From: JAWXBM01 sp034440115
GTDB taxonomy: Bacteria > Pseudomonadota > Gammaproteobacteria > Xanthomonadales > SZUA-36
Length of the DNA stretch: 15,481 nucleotides
Assembly (NCBI GenBank): GCA_034440115.1
Contig: JAWXBM010000151.1
Coordinates: 1-15,481, forward strand
Direction: 5' to 3'
The notes under the pieces were generated by a model. It was not told the DNA's origin. It worked only from the letters and a program-made list of their open reading frames with translations, and ran no database searches. How positions within the stretch are numbered: position 1 is the stretch's first letter; each line of letters opens with the position of its first letter. The position numbers and the translations under genes were made by a program. Positions 7,918 through 14,447 of this stretch are shown here, piece by piece.

Positions 7918-8808
7918 ATGCCCAAGAATTTACCCATGGCCCTGCAGGATAAAACCTTCATTATCACCGGTGCTGGCAAGGGCCTGGGTCGTGGTTATGC
8001 CCTGCATCTTGCATCGCTGGGCGCCAACGTGGTGGTCAATAACCGCAGTCATGTCGGCGAAACGCCATCATCCGCGGCAAGCGTGGTGGCTGAGATCATC
8101 GCGGCGGGGGGCAAAGCGGTGGCCGAGCAGAGCGACGCAGAAGATACCTTGTGTGGCGCACGTCTGCTGCAAACTGCATTGGATTCCTTTGGCGGCATCG
8201 ATGGGCTGGTTGCCAATGCAGGCGTTTCCGAGGGCACCAGTTTTAACAAGCAGGACCTGGCACAATTTCGTCGCACCATCGAAATCAACCTGATGGGTAC
8301 CGTGAACGCAGTGCATCCGGTGTATCAGCACCTCTACCAGCAGGGGCATGGATCTATCGTGGTCAGCACTTCGGTAGCCGGACTCTACGGCGAGCATGGC
8401 CTACCGGCCTATTCCACTTCCAAGGCCGGATTGCTGGGCCTGATGTACGCCCTGAGCAAGGAAGGGGGCCGCCACAATTTACGGATAAATGCGCTGGCAC
8501 CCTATGCGGCAACACAAATGACCGACGAATATCTTACCGATGAGCTGCGGCAACAAATGCACCCGGAACGGGTTGCACCGGTGGTAGCCTGGCTGATGAA
8601 CGAAAGTTGTGGCGTCAATGGGGAAATCATCATTGCCGGTGGTGGTCTGATGGGTCATGCCCGCGTCAGTGAACCGGTGCCGGTGCCAATCGCTGATGAG
8701 GCAGATTTTGCCACGATTGACCAAGCCTGGAAGCAGCTTCGTGAGCAGCCGCTGGAACGCGAATACCGCAGTGCGTTGCAGCATTCGGCTGCATTTTTAA
8801 AACCCTAG
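7918..8808 (+). CDS. Short-chain dehydrogenase/reductase, multifunctional-enzyme (hydroxyacyl-CoA) type
   Basis: A 296-residue SDR with cofactor loop T-G-A-G-K-G-L-G (17-24), N-A-G (100-102), N124, and S152-Y165-K169. The R-G-Y-A-L-x-L-A-x-L-G-A-x-V-V-V-N-N-R pattern and G-A-G-K-G-L-G-R loop resemble the (3R)-hydroxyacyl-CoA dehydrogenase domain of peroxisomal multifunctional enzyme 2 and its bacterial relatives, so a beta-oxidation-like step on a CoA thioester is plausible. It is longer than a minimal SDR, with an extra tail after residue 245. GGAG six bases before ATG 7918 fixes the start; an in-frame ATG at 7936 is less well placed. It is last in the plus-strand run, and its stop shares CTAG with the stop of the convergent flavoprotein gene. 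Confidence 0.87.
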   Translation: MPKNLPMALQDKTFIITGAGKGLGRGYALHLASLGANVVVNNRSHVGETPSSAASVVAEIIAAGGKAVAEQSDAEDTLCGARLLQTALDSFGGIDGLVANAGVSEGTSFNKQDLAQFRRTIEINLMGTVNAVHPVYQHLYQQGHGSIVVSTSVAGLYGEHGLPAYSTSKAGLLGLMYALSKEGGRHNLRINALAPYAATQMTDEYLTDELRQQMHPERVAPVVAWLMNESCGVNGEIIIAGGGLMGHARVSEPVPVPIADEADFATIDQAWKQLREQPLEREYRSALQHSAAFLKP

Positions 8809-9770
8809 GGCATAGCGCAGGCTGCGCGATACTCCTGTTCCAGGCGATCAACAATGGCAGCAATCGGCTCAATCTCATGCACAGTGCCAACGCCCTGCCC
8901 GGCTGACCAGACATCTTTCCAGGCTTTGATTTTGGTTTGGCTGCCTGACAGGTCCATACGTCCCTTGGCCGGCAGGTTGTCTGGATCCAGTCCAGCGGCA
9001 ATGATGCTGGGCTTGAGATAATAAGCATGGGCGCCGGTAAAGGAACTGCTCAATAACAAGTCATCAAAAGCCGAATCCACCACCATCTGCTTGAAAGGCG
9101 GAAACGCGATGCTCTCTTCGGTGGCGATAAACCGTGTGCCCATGTAGCTGAGTTCAGCGCCGAGTATTTCGGCCGCGCGAACCGCTCGTCCGTCACCGAT
9201 CGCACCGGACAATATCAGGATGCCATCAAAAAACTCCCGCACCGCCGGCACGAAAGAGAAGGCCGCCATTTGCCCGGTATGGCCACCGGCTCCGGCTGCC
9301 ACCAGGGCCAGACCATCTACACCGGCTTCTGCCGCCTTGCGGGCATAGGCCACATTGTTGACATCGGCTATGACCAGGCCACCATAACCATGGACCACTT
9401 CGATCACTGCCTTGGGGCCACCCAGTGCCGTAATCACGATGGGTGGTTGATACTTCTCTACCAAAGCCAGTTCTGCACCCAGCCGCTCATAAGTGCTGTG
9501 TACCACCAGATTTTGCGCCCAGACCTGGGTGGAGCCCGCCACTTGCTGCTTTTTCATCAAAGCCAGTTCTGCAGTAATCCGGTCCAGCCACTCTTCCAAC
9601 ACATCGAGACTGCGCGCGTTGGGCGCCGGAAATGAACCCACGATGCCGCAGCGACAGGCACCAACTACCAATTCCGTCCCGGAGACCAGGAACATGGGGG
9701 CGCAAACCACTGGCAGACGCAATGTTGCCCGCAGTTCAGCGAAGCGATTACGCGCTTCCGTTCTAACCAT
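8805..9770 (-). CDS. Nitronate monooxygenase (2-nitropropane dioxygenase) family flavoprotein
   Basis: A 321-residue FMN-dependent TIM-barrel protein. Family features visible are L-P-V-V-C-A-P-M-F (19-27), the A-G-A-G-G-H-T-G-Q loop with H164, S-G-A-I-G-D-G-R-A-V phosphate-binding segment (188-197) and G-A-E-L-S-Y-M-G-T-R-F-I-A-T-x-E (204-219). Family members oxidise nitronates, but many genomic relatives in lipid, steroid and aromatic clusters are uncharacterised and may act as flavin oxidases or enoyl reductases; context favours such a role here. ATG 9770 is preceded by AAGGAA at moderate distance. It is convergent with the SDR (four-base stop overlap) and diverges from the DUF1295-regulator pair across a region with site C. 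Confidence 0.85.
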   Translation of the reverse strand: MVRTEARNRFAELRATLRLPVVCAPMFLVSGTELVVGACRCGIVGSFPAPNARSLDVLEEWLDRITAELALMKKQQVAGSTQVWAQNLVVHSTYERLGAELALVEKYQPPIVITALGGPKAVIEVVHGYGGLVIADVNNVAYARKAAEAGVDGLALVAAGAGGHTGQMAAFSFVPAVREFFDGILILSGAIGDGRAVRAAEILGAELSYMGTRFIATEESIAFPPFKQMVVDSAFDDLLLSSSFTGAHAYYLKPSIIAAGLDPDNLPAKGRMDLSGSQTKIKAWKDVWSAGQGVGTVHEIEPIAAIVDRLEQEYRAACAMP

Positions 9771-9795
9771 GATGCTGATTCCTTATTGCACAGAG

Positions 9796-9829
9796 TAACT
9801 TTCATGTAGTAACTTTCATTATTAGACTA
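9796..9829 (+). promoter_or_regulatory. Shared cluster motif, site C, with an extra half copy
   Basis: The full copy is AACTT (9811-9815), N8, AGACT (9824-9828). A further AACTTTCAT begins at 9797, fourteen bases ahead of the main half-site, so three R-A-C-T-type half-sites lie in a row. The site is between divergent starts at 9770 (minus) and 9877 (plus). The plus-strand genes include the likely regulator, so autoregulation is plausible. Confidence 0.55.
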
Positions 9830-9876
9830 TCAAAACACCCGCCATGCAACCGTCATCGACAGCAAGGAAATGATTC

Positions 9877-10305
9877 ATGGAAGCGTTCTCACCCGACTTG
9901 CTGCTGATCCTGGCGACCGGCCTGGCCGTTGCACTGGGCTCCGTGTTGATCCTGTGGCTGATCGGCTTTTTGATGGCGTGGATTGCTGACGAACAACTGC
10001 GGCGCTTCAAAGCCAATCCGGAAATGCACGGCACCGTGCTGCAATCGGGTTTGTGGCGTTATTCCCGCCACCCCAACTGCTTTGGCGAACGGTGCGTCGG
10101 GTGGGGCATTTTCCTGGTAGCCTGCGAAGTGCCGCTGGGTTGGCTTACGATGATCGGCCCCATGGTTTATTCTTACCTGGTGATCAATGTCACTGGACAG
10201 AAAATCTTGGACAAGAAGCTGGCGCGTGGGAAACCCGGATTCCGGGAGTACCTGCAGCGTACCAGCGGCTTGATACCGCCGCCGTCCCGAGCCAGAAGCG
10301 ATTGA
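9877..10305 (+). pseudogene. Shortened DUF1295 membrane protein, probable internal deletion
   Basis: At 142 residues this is about half a DUF1295 protein. The carboxyl half aligns with residues from about 150 of the complete copy at 4056: D-E-Q-L-R-R-F-K (38-45), G-L-W-R-Y-S-R-H-P-N (58-67), and the closing F-R-E-Y-L-Q-R-T-S-G-L-I-P. The first 30 residues look like an original first membrane helix fused straight to this domain, implying loss of about 120 residues in frame. The conserved tyrosine of R-H-P-N-Y-F-G is cysteine (C68). It has its own AAGGA and ATG, and is translationally coupled (TTGA) to the regulator gene, so the frame may persist to feed ribosomes into that gene. Loss of most membrane segments makes enzyme activity unlikely, though a truncated membrane peptide could be made. 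Confidence 0.6.
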
Positions 10306-11279
10306 CCGAAGCCGGCACCAACCAATCAACCAGCAACTCTTCCGGCTCCGCGCTGATACTCAACAGCCCGGTGGCCCGCGCCTTTACCGTATTCGGCGAT
10401 CGCTGGGTCGGCCTGATTTTACGCGATGCGTTTTTAGGCGTACGCCAGTTCGAAAGCTTCCGCAAGCGCAGCGGGGCGGCGCGCGGCACACTTACTTCCC
10501 GCCTCAAATCGCTGGTCGAGCACGACATCCTGCGCCGCAGCATGTACCAGGAATCACCGGCACGTTATGAATACCGATTGACAAAAAAGGGCTTGGATCT
10601 TTATGCCTATGTCATGTCCGTGTGGGACTGGGAAACCCGCTGGAGCGTGGAAACACATATCCCGCCTGATCTGCATCACACCACCTGTGGCCAGTCCATG
10701 CGCCCACTGTTTCGTTGCAGCGATTGTCGTTCCGATATTAACCTGCGCGAAGTGCATTTCCAGAGCCAGGCCAAACTGGGGCCAGCAGAAACCGTCCCTG
10801 CACGATTTCAGCGCCGCACCCCCAACAGCAAACATTCACGGCAGGGTGTTGACCGGGCATTTTTCCATGTGCTGGACATCATTGGCGATCGCTGGACCGG
10901 GCTGGTGATTGCCGCCATGTATTTCGGCTTGAACCGTTATGACGAAATTGCCACTGCTCTGGGTATTGCCACCAATATCCTTTCCGATCGTTTGAAAATT
11001 CTGGTGGCTGCGGACATTCTTGAACAAGTGCCCTATCAGCAAAAGCCCGTGCGTTATAAGTACAAGCTCACGGAAAAGGGTGCGGCGCTCTACCCCATTG
11101 CTCTGCAAATGCATGAATGGGCCATGCGCTGGTTGTTCGAAAACGAACAACCCGCCATTACCCTGAGTCATATACCCTGCGGTTCAAAGCTCAAAACTGA
11201 GCTGGTTTGCAGCGCCTGCCAGGAACCTCTGAATATACATAACGTCACCTTTGACCCCGATTACGCCATCGGGGATTAA
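10302..11279 (+). CDS. Fused tandem HxlR-type winged-helix regulator with two Cys3His motifs
   Basis: The 325-residue frame holds two HxlR winged-helix domains in series: about 18-118 (A-F-T-V-F-G-D-R-W-V-G-L-I-L-R-D) and about 182-285 (A-F-F-H-V-L-D-I-I-G-D-R-W-T-G-L-V-I). Each ends in the same H-x2-C-x9-C-x2-C pattern (H126, C129, C139, C142; H290, C293, C303, C306), a likely metal-binding knuckle. HxlR proteins normally dimerise, so this is a covalent pseudo-dimer with two non-identical reading heads. The frame is open from 10053, but residues before the first domain are non-family and antiparallel to the DUF1295 code; I prefer TTG at 10302, overlapping the DUF1295 stop as TTGA. The exact start is uncertain. 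It is the only regulator in the window and the best candidate for binding the asymmetric AACTT-N8-AGACT motif. Confidence 0.78.
   Translation: MTEAGTNQSTSNSSGSALILNSPVARAFTVFGDRWVGLILRDAFLGVRQFESFRKRSGAARGTLTSRLKSLVEHDILRRSMYQESPARYEYRLTKKGLDLYAYVMSVWDWETRWSVETHIPPDLHHTTCGQSMRPLFRCSDCRSDINLREVHFQSQAKLGPAETVPARFQRRTPNSKHSRQGVDRAFFHVLDIIGDRWTGLVIAAMYFGLNRYDEIATALGIATNILSDRLKILVAADILEQVPYQQKPVRYKYKLTEKGAALYPIALQMHEWAMRWLFENEQPAITLSHIPCGSKLKTELVCSACQEPLNIHNVTFDPDYAIGD
11255..11274 (+). terminator. GC hairpin at the end of the regulator gene
   Basis: A perfect seven-base stem, CCCCGAT / ATCGGGG, with loop TACGCC, ends three bases before the regulator's stop codon is completed. The convergent SDR gene ends 18 bases beyond the stop. 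There is no clear T run on either strand, so it may weakly terminate both transcripts or be only coding sequence. Confidence 0.3.
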
Positions 11280-11297
11280 ACCAACCGGCTTTTGCAC

Positions 11298-12263
11298 TTA
11301 GCCGATCGAAGCCAATTCCTGCTCCAGATAAGCCACCAACTCTTCCACCGTACATTGTGGCTTGCGGGTGAAATCATACATATGCGTTTCCCGTGCGGCG
11401 CGATCAAACCAGATGACTTCTTCATCGGTAATGGGCGGCTTGGTTGCGCATAACCAAAGGGCTGTATCGACACCCTGCAACGGTGTGCGCAGCAAGACAT
11501 TCTGGATTTTCCAGAACAGCGGCAAGGACATTTTCACACCCGGGGTTTTCGACCAGCCCGGATGGGTTACGTAACAGCGCAGACCGCGCTCACCATATTT
11601 CTTGTTCCAGTAGCCGGTCAAAGCGACCTGGGCCCGCTTGGCATAGGCATAGGCGACTTTACCGTTGTACTTGGCTGGGTCGGTTACATTCAGTTTCTTG
11701 AAGCCCAGCGGCGCGTTGTACATGCCACCAGAAGTCATATTGATGATGGTCGCATCGTCTTGCAGAGCACCACCTGAGATCAGACCTTCCGTCAGCAGGT
11801 AATGCATCAGCACATTGGTGGCAAAAGAAACTTCTTTGCCTTCCGCGGAGAGTTGCATATCGTTGAGCAACAGGCCCACGTTGTTTTGCAGCACATCGAT
11901 ACGCACACCTTCTTTTACCAAACGGTCTAGCAGGGCCTGGTTGCCGCTTTTCAGTGACAGGTCTTCTGTCACCAACCGTATGCGCTGGCGAACTTCAGGT
12001 TTGAGATCGCTGAAGGCCGCCTCCAGTCGTTGCTGGCTGCGCGCTGCAGCAATGACCTCCGCACCGGCTTCGGCGGCAGCTTTGGTGATTGCTTGCCCCA
12101 GACCGGCGGATGCACCAGTCACCAGCCAGGTCTGACCCTTGAAATCCAGTTTCGGACCGTTATCCCAGGAAGTAAGACGCCGGGCCCAATAGCCTGTCTT
12201 GGTGTAGGTCGGTGTAAAGCGTGCGTAAAAATTGATGATCTTGGCCAGGTCGCGGCTATTCAT
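11298..12263 (-). CDS. SDR family protein similar to DHRS12
   Basis: A 321-residue SDR with a 40-residue amino extension before the Rossmann fold. The cofactor loop T-G-A-S-A-G-L-G spans 49-56; N-N-V-G is at 127-130; S178 in T-S-G-G-M-Y-N and Y205-x3-K209 in Y-A-Y-A-K-R complete the catalytic set; H-P-G-W follows. The extension, T-S-G-G-M-Y and H-P-G-W-x-x-T-P-G-V together resemble the DHRS12 group of orphan reductases. The start at 12263 has AGGA about nine bases upstream; the frame continues to 12410, but the extra sequence lies over the wrecked FAD gene. The stop of that remnant overlaps this start, so the two were once an operon. The substrate is unknown. Confidence 0.85.
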   Translation of the reverse strand: MNSRDLAKIINFYARFTPTYTKTGYWARRLTSWDNGPKLDFKGQTWLVTGASAGLGQAITKAAAEAGAEVIAAARSQQRLEAAFSDLKPEVRQRIRLVTEDLSLKSGNQALLDRLVKEGVRIDVLQNNVGLLLNDMQLSAEGKEVSFATNVLMHYLLTEGLISGGALQDDATIINMTSGGMYNAPLGFKKLNVTDPAKYNGKVAYAYAKRAQVALTGYWNKKYGERGLRCYVTHPGWSKTPGVKMSLPLFWKIQNVLLRTPLQGVDTALWLCATKPPITDEEVIWFDRAARETHMYDFTRKPQCTVEELVAYLEQELASIG

Positions 12264-12504
12264 TGTGGTTTTCCTGTGTCGATGGTTGTGTCGATGGTTG
12301 AAAGGAATGAACTGCGGCTCGGGCAGAAGCTGCCGAGCCTTCAGCACCGATGGTTCCGGGTGGAGTGGCCCCATCGCCCACATTGAACAGTCCCCTGATG
12401 GGCGTTTCATTCGGCATCATCTAACCCGGCCAGCGATGCATGCCAGGTGCGGAGCCGATGCCAGCACCCAACACGATGACATCTGCATCCCGGGCGAATT
12501 TCAT
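12256..12504 (-). pseudogene. Remnant of a FAD-dependent oxidoreductase (amino and carboxyl ends only)
   Basis: Reading the minus strand from ATG 12504, the first 17 codons give a dinucleotide-binding start (D-A-D-V-I-V-L-G-A-G-I-G). The frame then passes through S-A-P-G-M-H-R-W-P-G, hits TAG at 12421-12423, and continues in the same frame with M-M-P-N-E-T-P-I-R-G-L-F-N-V-G-D-G, G-A-E-G-S-A-A-S-A-R-A-A and a stop at 12256. The second block looks like the flavin-binding tail of phytoene-desaturase or retinol-saturase-like oxidoreductases, where G-L-x-x-V-G-D and E-G-x-x-x-S-A-R-A-A occur. About 83 codons remain of a gene normally near 500. The TAG could be a former TGG. The stop overlaps the ATG of the downstream SDR. 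The family call rests on short motifs only. Confidence 0.6.
12275..12298. repeat. Two perfect 12-base tandem copies
   Basis: TGTGTCGATGGT occurs twice without a gap. It lies in the tail of the FAD-oxidoreductase remnant, where on the minus strand it adds a repeated P-S-T-Q, just upstream of the SDR ribosome binding site. It is likely a slippage duplication in sequence no longer under selection. Confidence 0.85.
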
Positions 12505-12520
12505 TGTATGATTCGAACTG

Positions 12521-12540
12521 CAACTTGCATTATCAGACTT
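12521..12540 (+). promoter_or_regulatory. Shared cluster motif, site D
   Basis: AACTT (12522-12526), N8 (starting GCAT), AGACT (12535-12539), then T. It lies 17 bases from the start of the minus-strand FAD remnant and about 110 bases before the plus-strand molybdopterin gene, so it could serve either direction. A TATAGA at 12545-12550 could be a -10 element for plus-strand transcription. Confidence 0.55.
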
Positions 12541-12567
12541 AAGGTATAGAAAGCGTGCTTGCGGGTC

Positions 12568-12599
12568 AATGCCTGGACAGAAAAATGCCTGGACAGAAA
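12568..12599. repeat. Two perfect 16-base tandem copies
   Basis: AATGCCTGGACAGAAA is repeated exactly, head to tail, in the leader between site D and the molybdopterin gene. No coding role is visible. It may be a slippage duplication; it lengthens the leader by 16 bases. Confidence 0.88.
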
Positions 12600-12901
12600 A
12601 AGGTCTTGAACCGGCAACCCAAGGCTGAGGAAGGAGGTATGCGGATTCCATGAACAAAGTAACCCAGCACGGTATTTGCCGTTTTTGTCACGCCATGTGC
12701 TCCATGCAGGTCACACTGGAAGATGGTCGCATCACGCACTTGATTGGCGACAAGGACAATCCGGTTTACCACGGTTACAGTTGCGTCAAAGGCCGCAATT
12801 TCCATGAGTTTCATTACTCACCCAAAGCGGGAGTACCGGCGAAAGCCAGAAAAACACTTAGTATCAAGAGCCAGTCTTTAATTCTCACATCATTCTCCAG
12901 T

Positions 12902-12937
12902 GTGCGGGTGCGAGGCCCGCACCGTTGGTTGGTTTTT
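12902..12937 (+). terminator. Possible rho-independent terminator before the MFS gene
   Basis: The stem GTGCGGG (12902-12908) pairs with CCCGCAC (12916-12922) around a seven-base loop, and a T5 run lies at 12933-12937 about ten bases later. The gap between stem and T run is longer than ideal. It lies inside the non-homologous tail of the truncated molybdopterin frame and would isolate the MFS gene's own promoter at site E. Confidence 0.4.
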
Positions 12938-12956
12938 AACTTGCATAACAAGACTT
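12937..12956 (+). promoter_or_regulatory. Shared cluster motif, site E
   Basis: AACTT (12938-12942), N8 (GCATAACA), AGACT (12951-12955), flanked by T on both sides. It starts right after the possible terminator's T run and ends 85 bases before the MFS start, so it most likely controls the transporter. It is closest in detail to site D: both have GCAT after AACTT and end AGACTT. Confidence 0.55.
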
Positions 12957-13040
12957 TTCAACCTAGTCTAGGCTACCGATCTCAGGCGTTCAAGTAAGCA
13001 TCGTTGCTGCCCGGTCTCGCTTTCAATACTCTGGTAACAA

Positions 13041-14417
13041 ATGGTAGAACTAACTAAAACTGATAACTCTGCCATAGCCAAGCCCGTGGAGCCTCCGTGG
13101 CCCCGGCCAATCTATGCGTGGTATACCGTAGGCGTGCTGATGCTGGCTTACACCAACTCCTTTATCGACCGGCAGATTATAAGTTTGCTGATTGAGCCCA
13201 TACGCCGTGACCTGCAAATCAATGACACGCAAGTCAGCCTGTTGGCAGGTATCGCATTCACCATTTTCTATACCTTGATGGGCGTGCCCATTGCACGGTT
13301 GTCGGACGAGAAAAATCGCCGCGGTATCATCATGATCGGCATCAGCGTCTGGAGCGCAATGACAGCACTTTGTGGCATGGCCAACCAATATTGGCAGTTG
13401 TTTCTTGCCCGCATGGGGGTAGGTGTGGGTGAAGCCACCTTGTCGCCGGCAGCCATGTCGATCATTTCGGATTATTTCCCGGTTACGAAGCTTGCCCGGG
13501 CCATCAGTGTTTATTCCATGGGCGTGTATTTCGGCGCTGGCCTCGCGCTGATCATTGGTGGTTTCGTGGTCAAACTGGTTTCCCAGGCGAACAACATCAC
13601 TTTGCCGCTGATCGGTGAGGTTTATCCCTGGCAAGTGACATTCTTCGTGGTGGGGCTGATGGGCTTGCCCATCATCCTGTTATTGATGACGGTGAAAGAA
13701 CCCTTACGTCGTGGCCGAGCGAAAACCACCGACAATTCCAATGCGAGTTCGGTGGCCGAATTGAAAAAATTTGTGCGCGCAAATATGCGCACACTGACTT
13801 ATCACTTCCTGGCATTCTCGTTTATCGGTATTGGCATCATCGGCTATATGGTCTGGACACCAACCCTGTTTATTCGCACCTGGGGGTGGCAAGCTTCAGA
13901 AATTGGCTTTGTCTATGGATTCATTTTGTTTTTCGGTGGAACCAGTGGCGTTTATGCGGGCGGGTTCCTGGCCGACTGGTTACAAAAGCGCGGACATTCC
14001 GACGCGATTTTGCGCGCGGCCTGTTTTTGCGCATTGATGGCTATTCCTTTTACGGTCGCCACTCCCTTGGTCTCCAACCCCTATGTCGCTGTGGCAGGGC
14101 TGGCTATCACCTCATTCTTTCTGGCCATGCCGCAGGGTTTGCCGGCAGCCGCTTTGCAGGTGATTGCCCCCAATGCCCTGCGGGCACAGCTCACTGCCTT
14201 GTACTTTCTGATCGGCAACATGATTGCGCTGGGTTTCGGGCCAACCGTGTACGCGCTGGTAACTGACTATGTGTTTGAAGATCCGAACATGCTGAGGTAT
14301 TCCATCGCCCTGGTTAGCGTCATCGTGATGCCACTGGGCGCCTTGTTCAGCTTTCTGGCTTTGAAACCCTACCGAGCGAGCGTTGTGCGGTCGCAGCGGA
14401 TTGCTGCTGCAGCATAG
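13041..14417 (+). CDS. MFS transporter (spinster-like)
   Basis: A 458-residue polytopic inner-membrane protein with about 12 hydrophobic helices and a hydrophilic loop in the middle (about 225-245). Diagnostic motifs are N-S-F-I-D-R-Q (39-45) in the first helix, the loop signature G-V-P-I-A-R-L-S-D-E-K-N-R-R (81-94), and R-M-G-V-G-V-G-E-A-T-L-S-P-A-A (124-138), typical of spinster-like carriers often found beside steroid, terpene or aromatic degradation genes in Proteobacteria. Direction and substrate cannot be read; uptake of the pathway substrate is the natural guess. The Shine-Dalgarno before ATG 13041 is weak. Site E upstream ties it to the cluster regulon. It is convergent with the lipoprotein gene 30 bases away. 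Confidence 0.9.
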   Translation: MVELTKTDNSAIAKPVEPPWPRPIYAWYTVGVLMLAYTNSFIDRQIISLLIEPIRRDLQINDTQVSLLAGIAFTIFYTLMGVPIARLSDEKNRRGIIMIGISVWSAMTALCGMANQYWQLFLARMGVGVGEATLSPAAMSIISDYFPVTKLARAISVYSMGVYFGAGLALIIGGFVVKLVSQANNITLPLIGEVYPWQVTFFVVGLMGLPIILLLMTVKEPLRRGRAKTTDNSNASSVAELKKFVRANMRTLTYHFLAFSFIGIGIIGYMVWTPTLFIRTWGWQASEIGFVYGFILFFGGTSGVYAGGFLADWLQKRGHSDAILRAACFCALMAIPFTVATPLVSNPYVAVAGLAITSFFLAMPQGLPAAALQVIAPNALRAQLTALYFLIGNMIALGFGPTVYALVTDYVFEDPNMLRYSIALVSVIVMPLGALFSFLALKPYRASVVRSQRIAAAA

Positions 14418-14447
14418 CGAAATCTGTAAGCCATAAAACCGTGGAGT

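Larger units (their letters stand above)
12650..12997 (+). pseudogene. Truncated molybdopterin oxidoreductase, Fe4S4 domain only
   Basis: The first 57 residues are a clear amino end of a Mo/W bis-MGD oxidoreductase: C10-x2-C13-x3-C17-x27-C45 for a [4Fe-4S] cluster, with G-I-C-R-F-C-H-A-M-C and S-C-V-K-G-R. After about H-Y-S-P (near 12820) the translation loses family character and ends at 115 residues, while whole enzymes exceed 650. A strong AAGGAGGT stands 11 bases before the ATG, so the start was once well expressed. The remainder of the gene is not in this window: the next sequence is a hairpin and the MFS gene. It is a 3'-deleted remnant; a soluble ferredoxin-like peptide is conceivable but unlikely. 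Confidence 0.75.

Noticed and set aside
10053..10301. Extension of the regulator upstream to ATG 10053
   Set aside because: These 83 codons overlap the conserved DUF1295 frame, and the peptide does not look like a protein domain.
12264..12410. Longer SDR start at 12410
   Set aside because: AGGA precedes 12263, and the extra DNA is better explained, in another frame, by the flavin-tail block of the FAD remnant.
12525..12550. Sigma-70 promoter TTGCAT / TATAGA over site D
   Set aside because: The 14-base spacing is too short for a standard promoter; the shared motif is a better explanation for TTGCAT.
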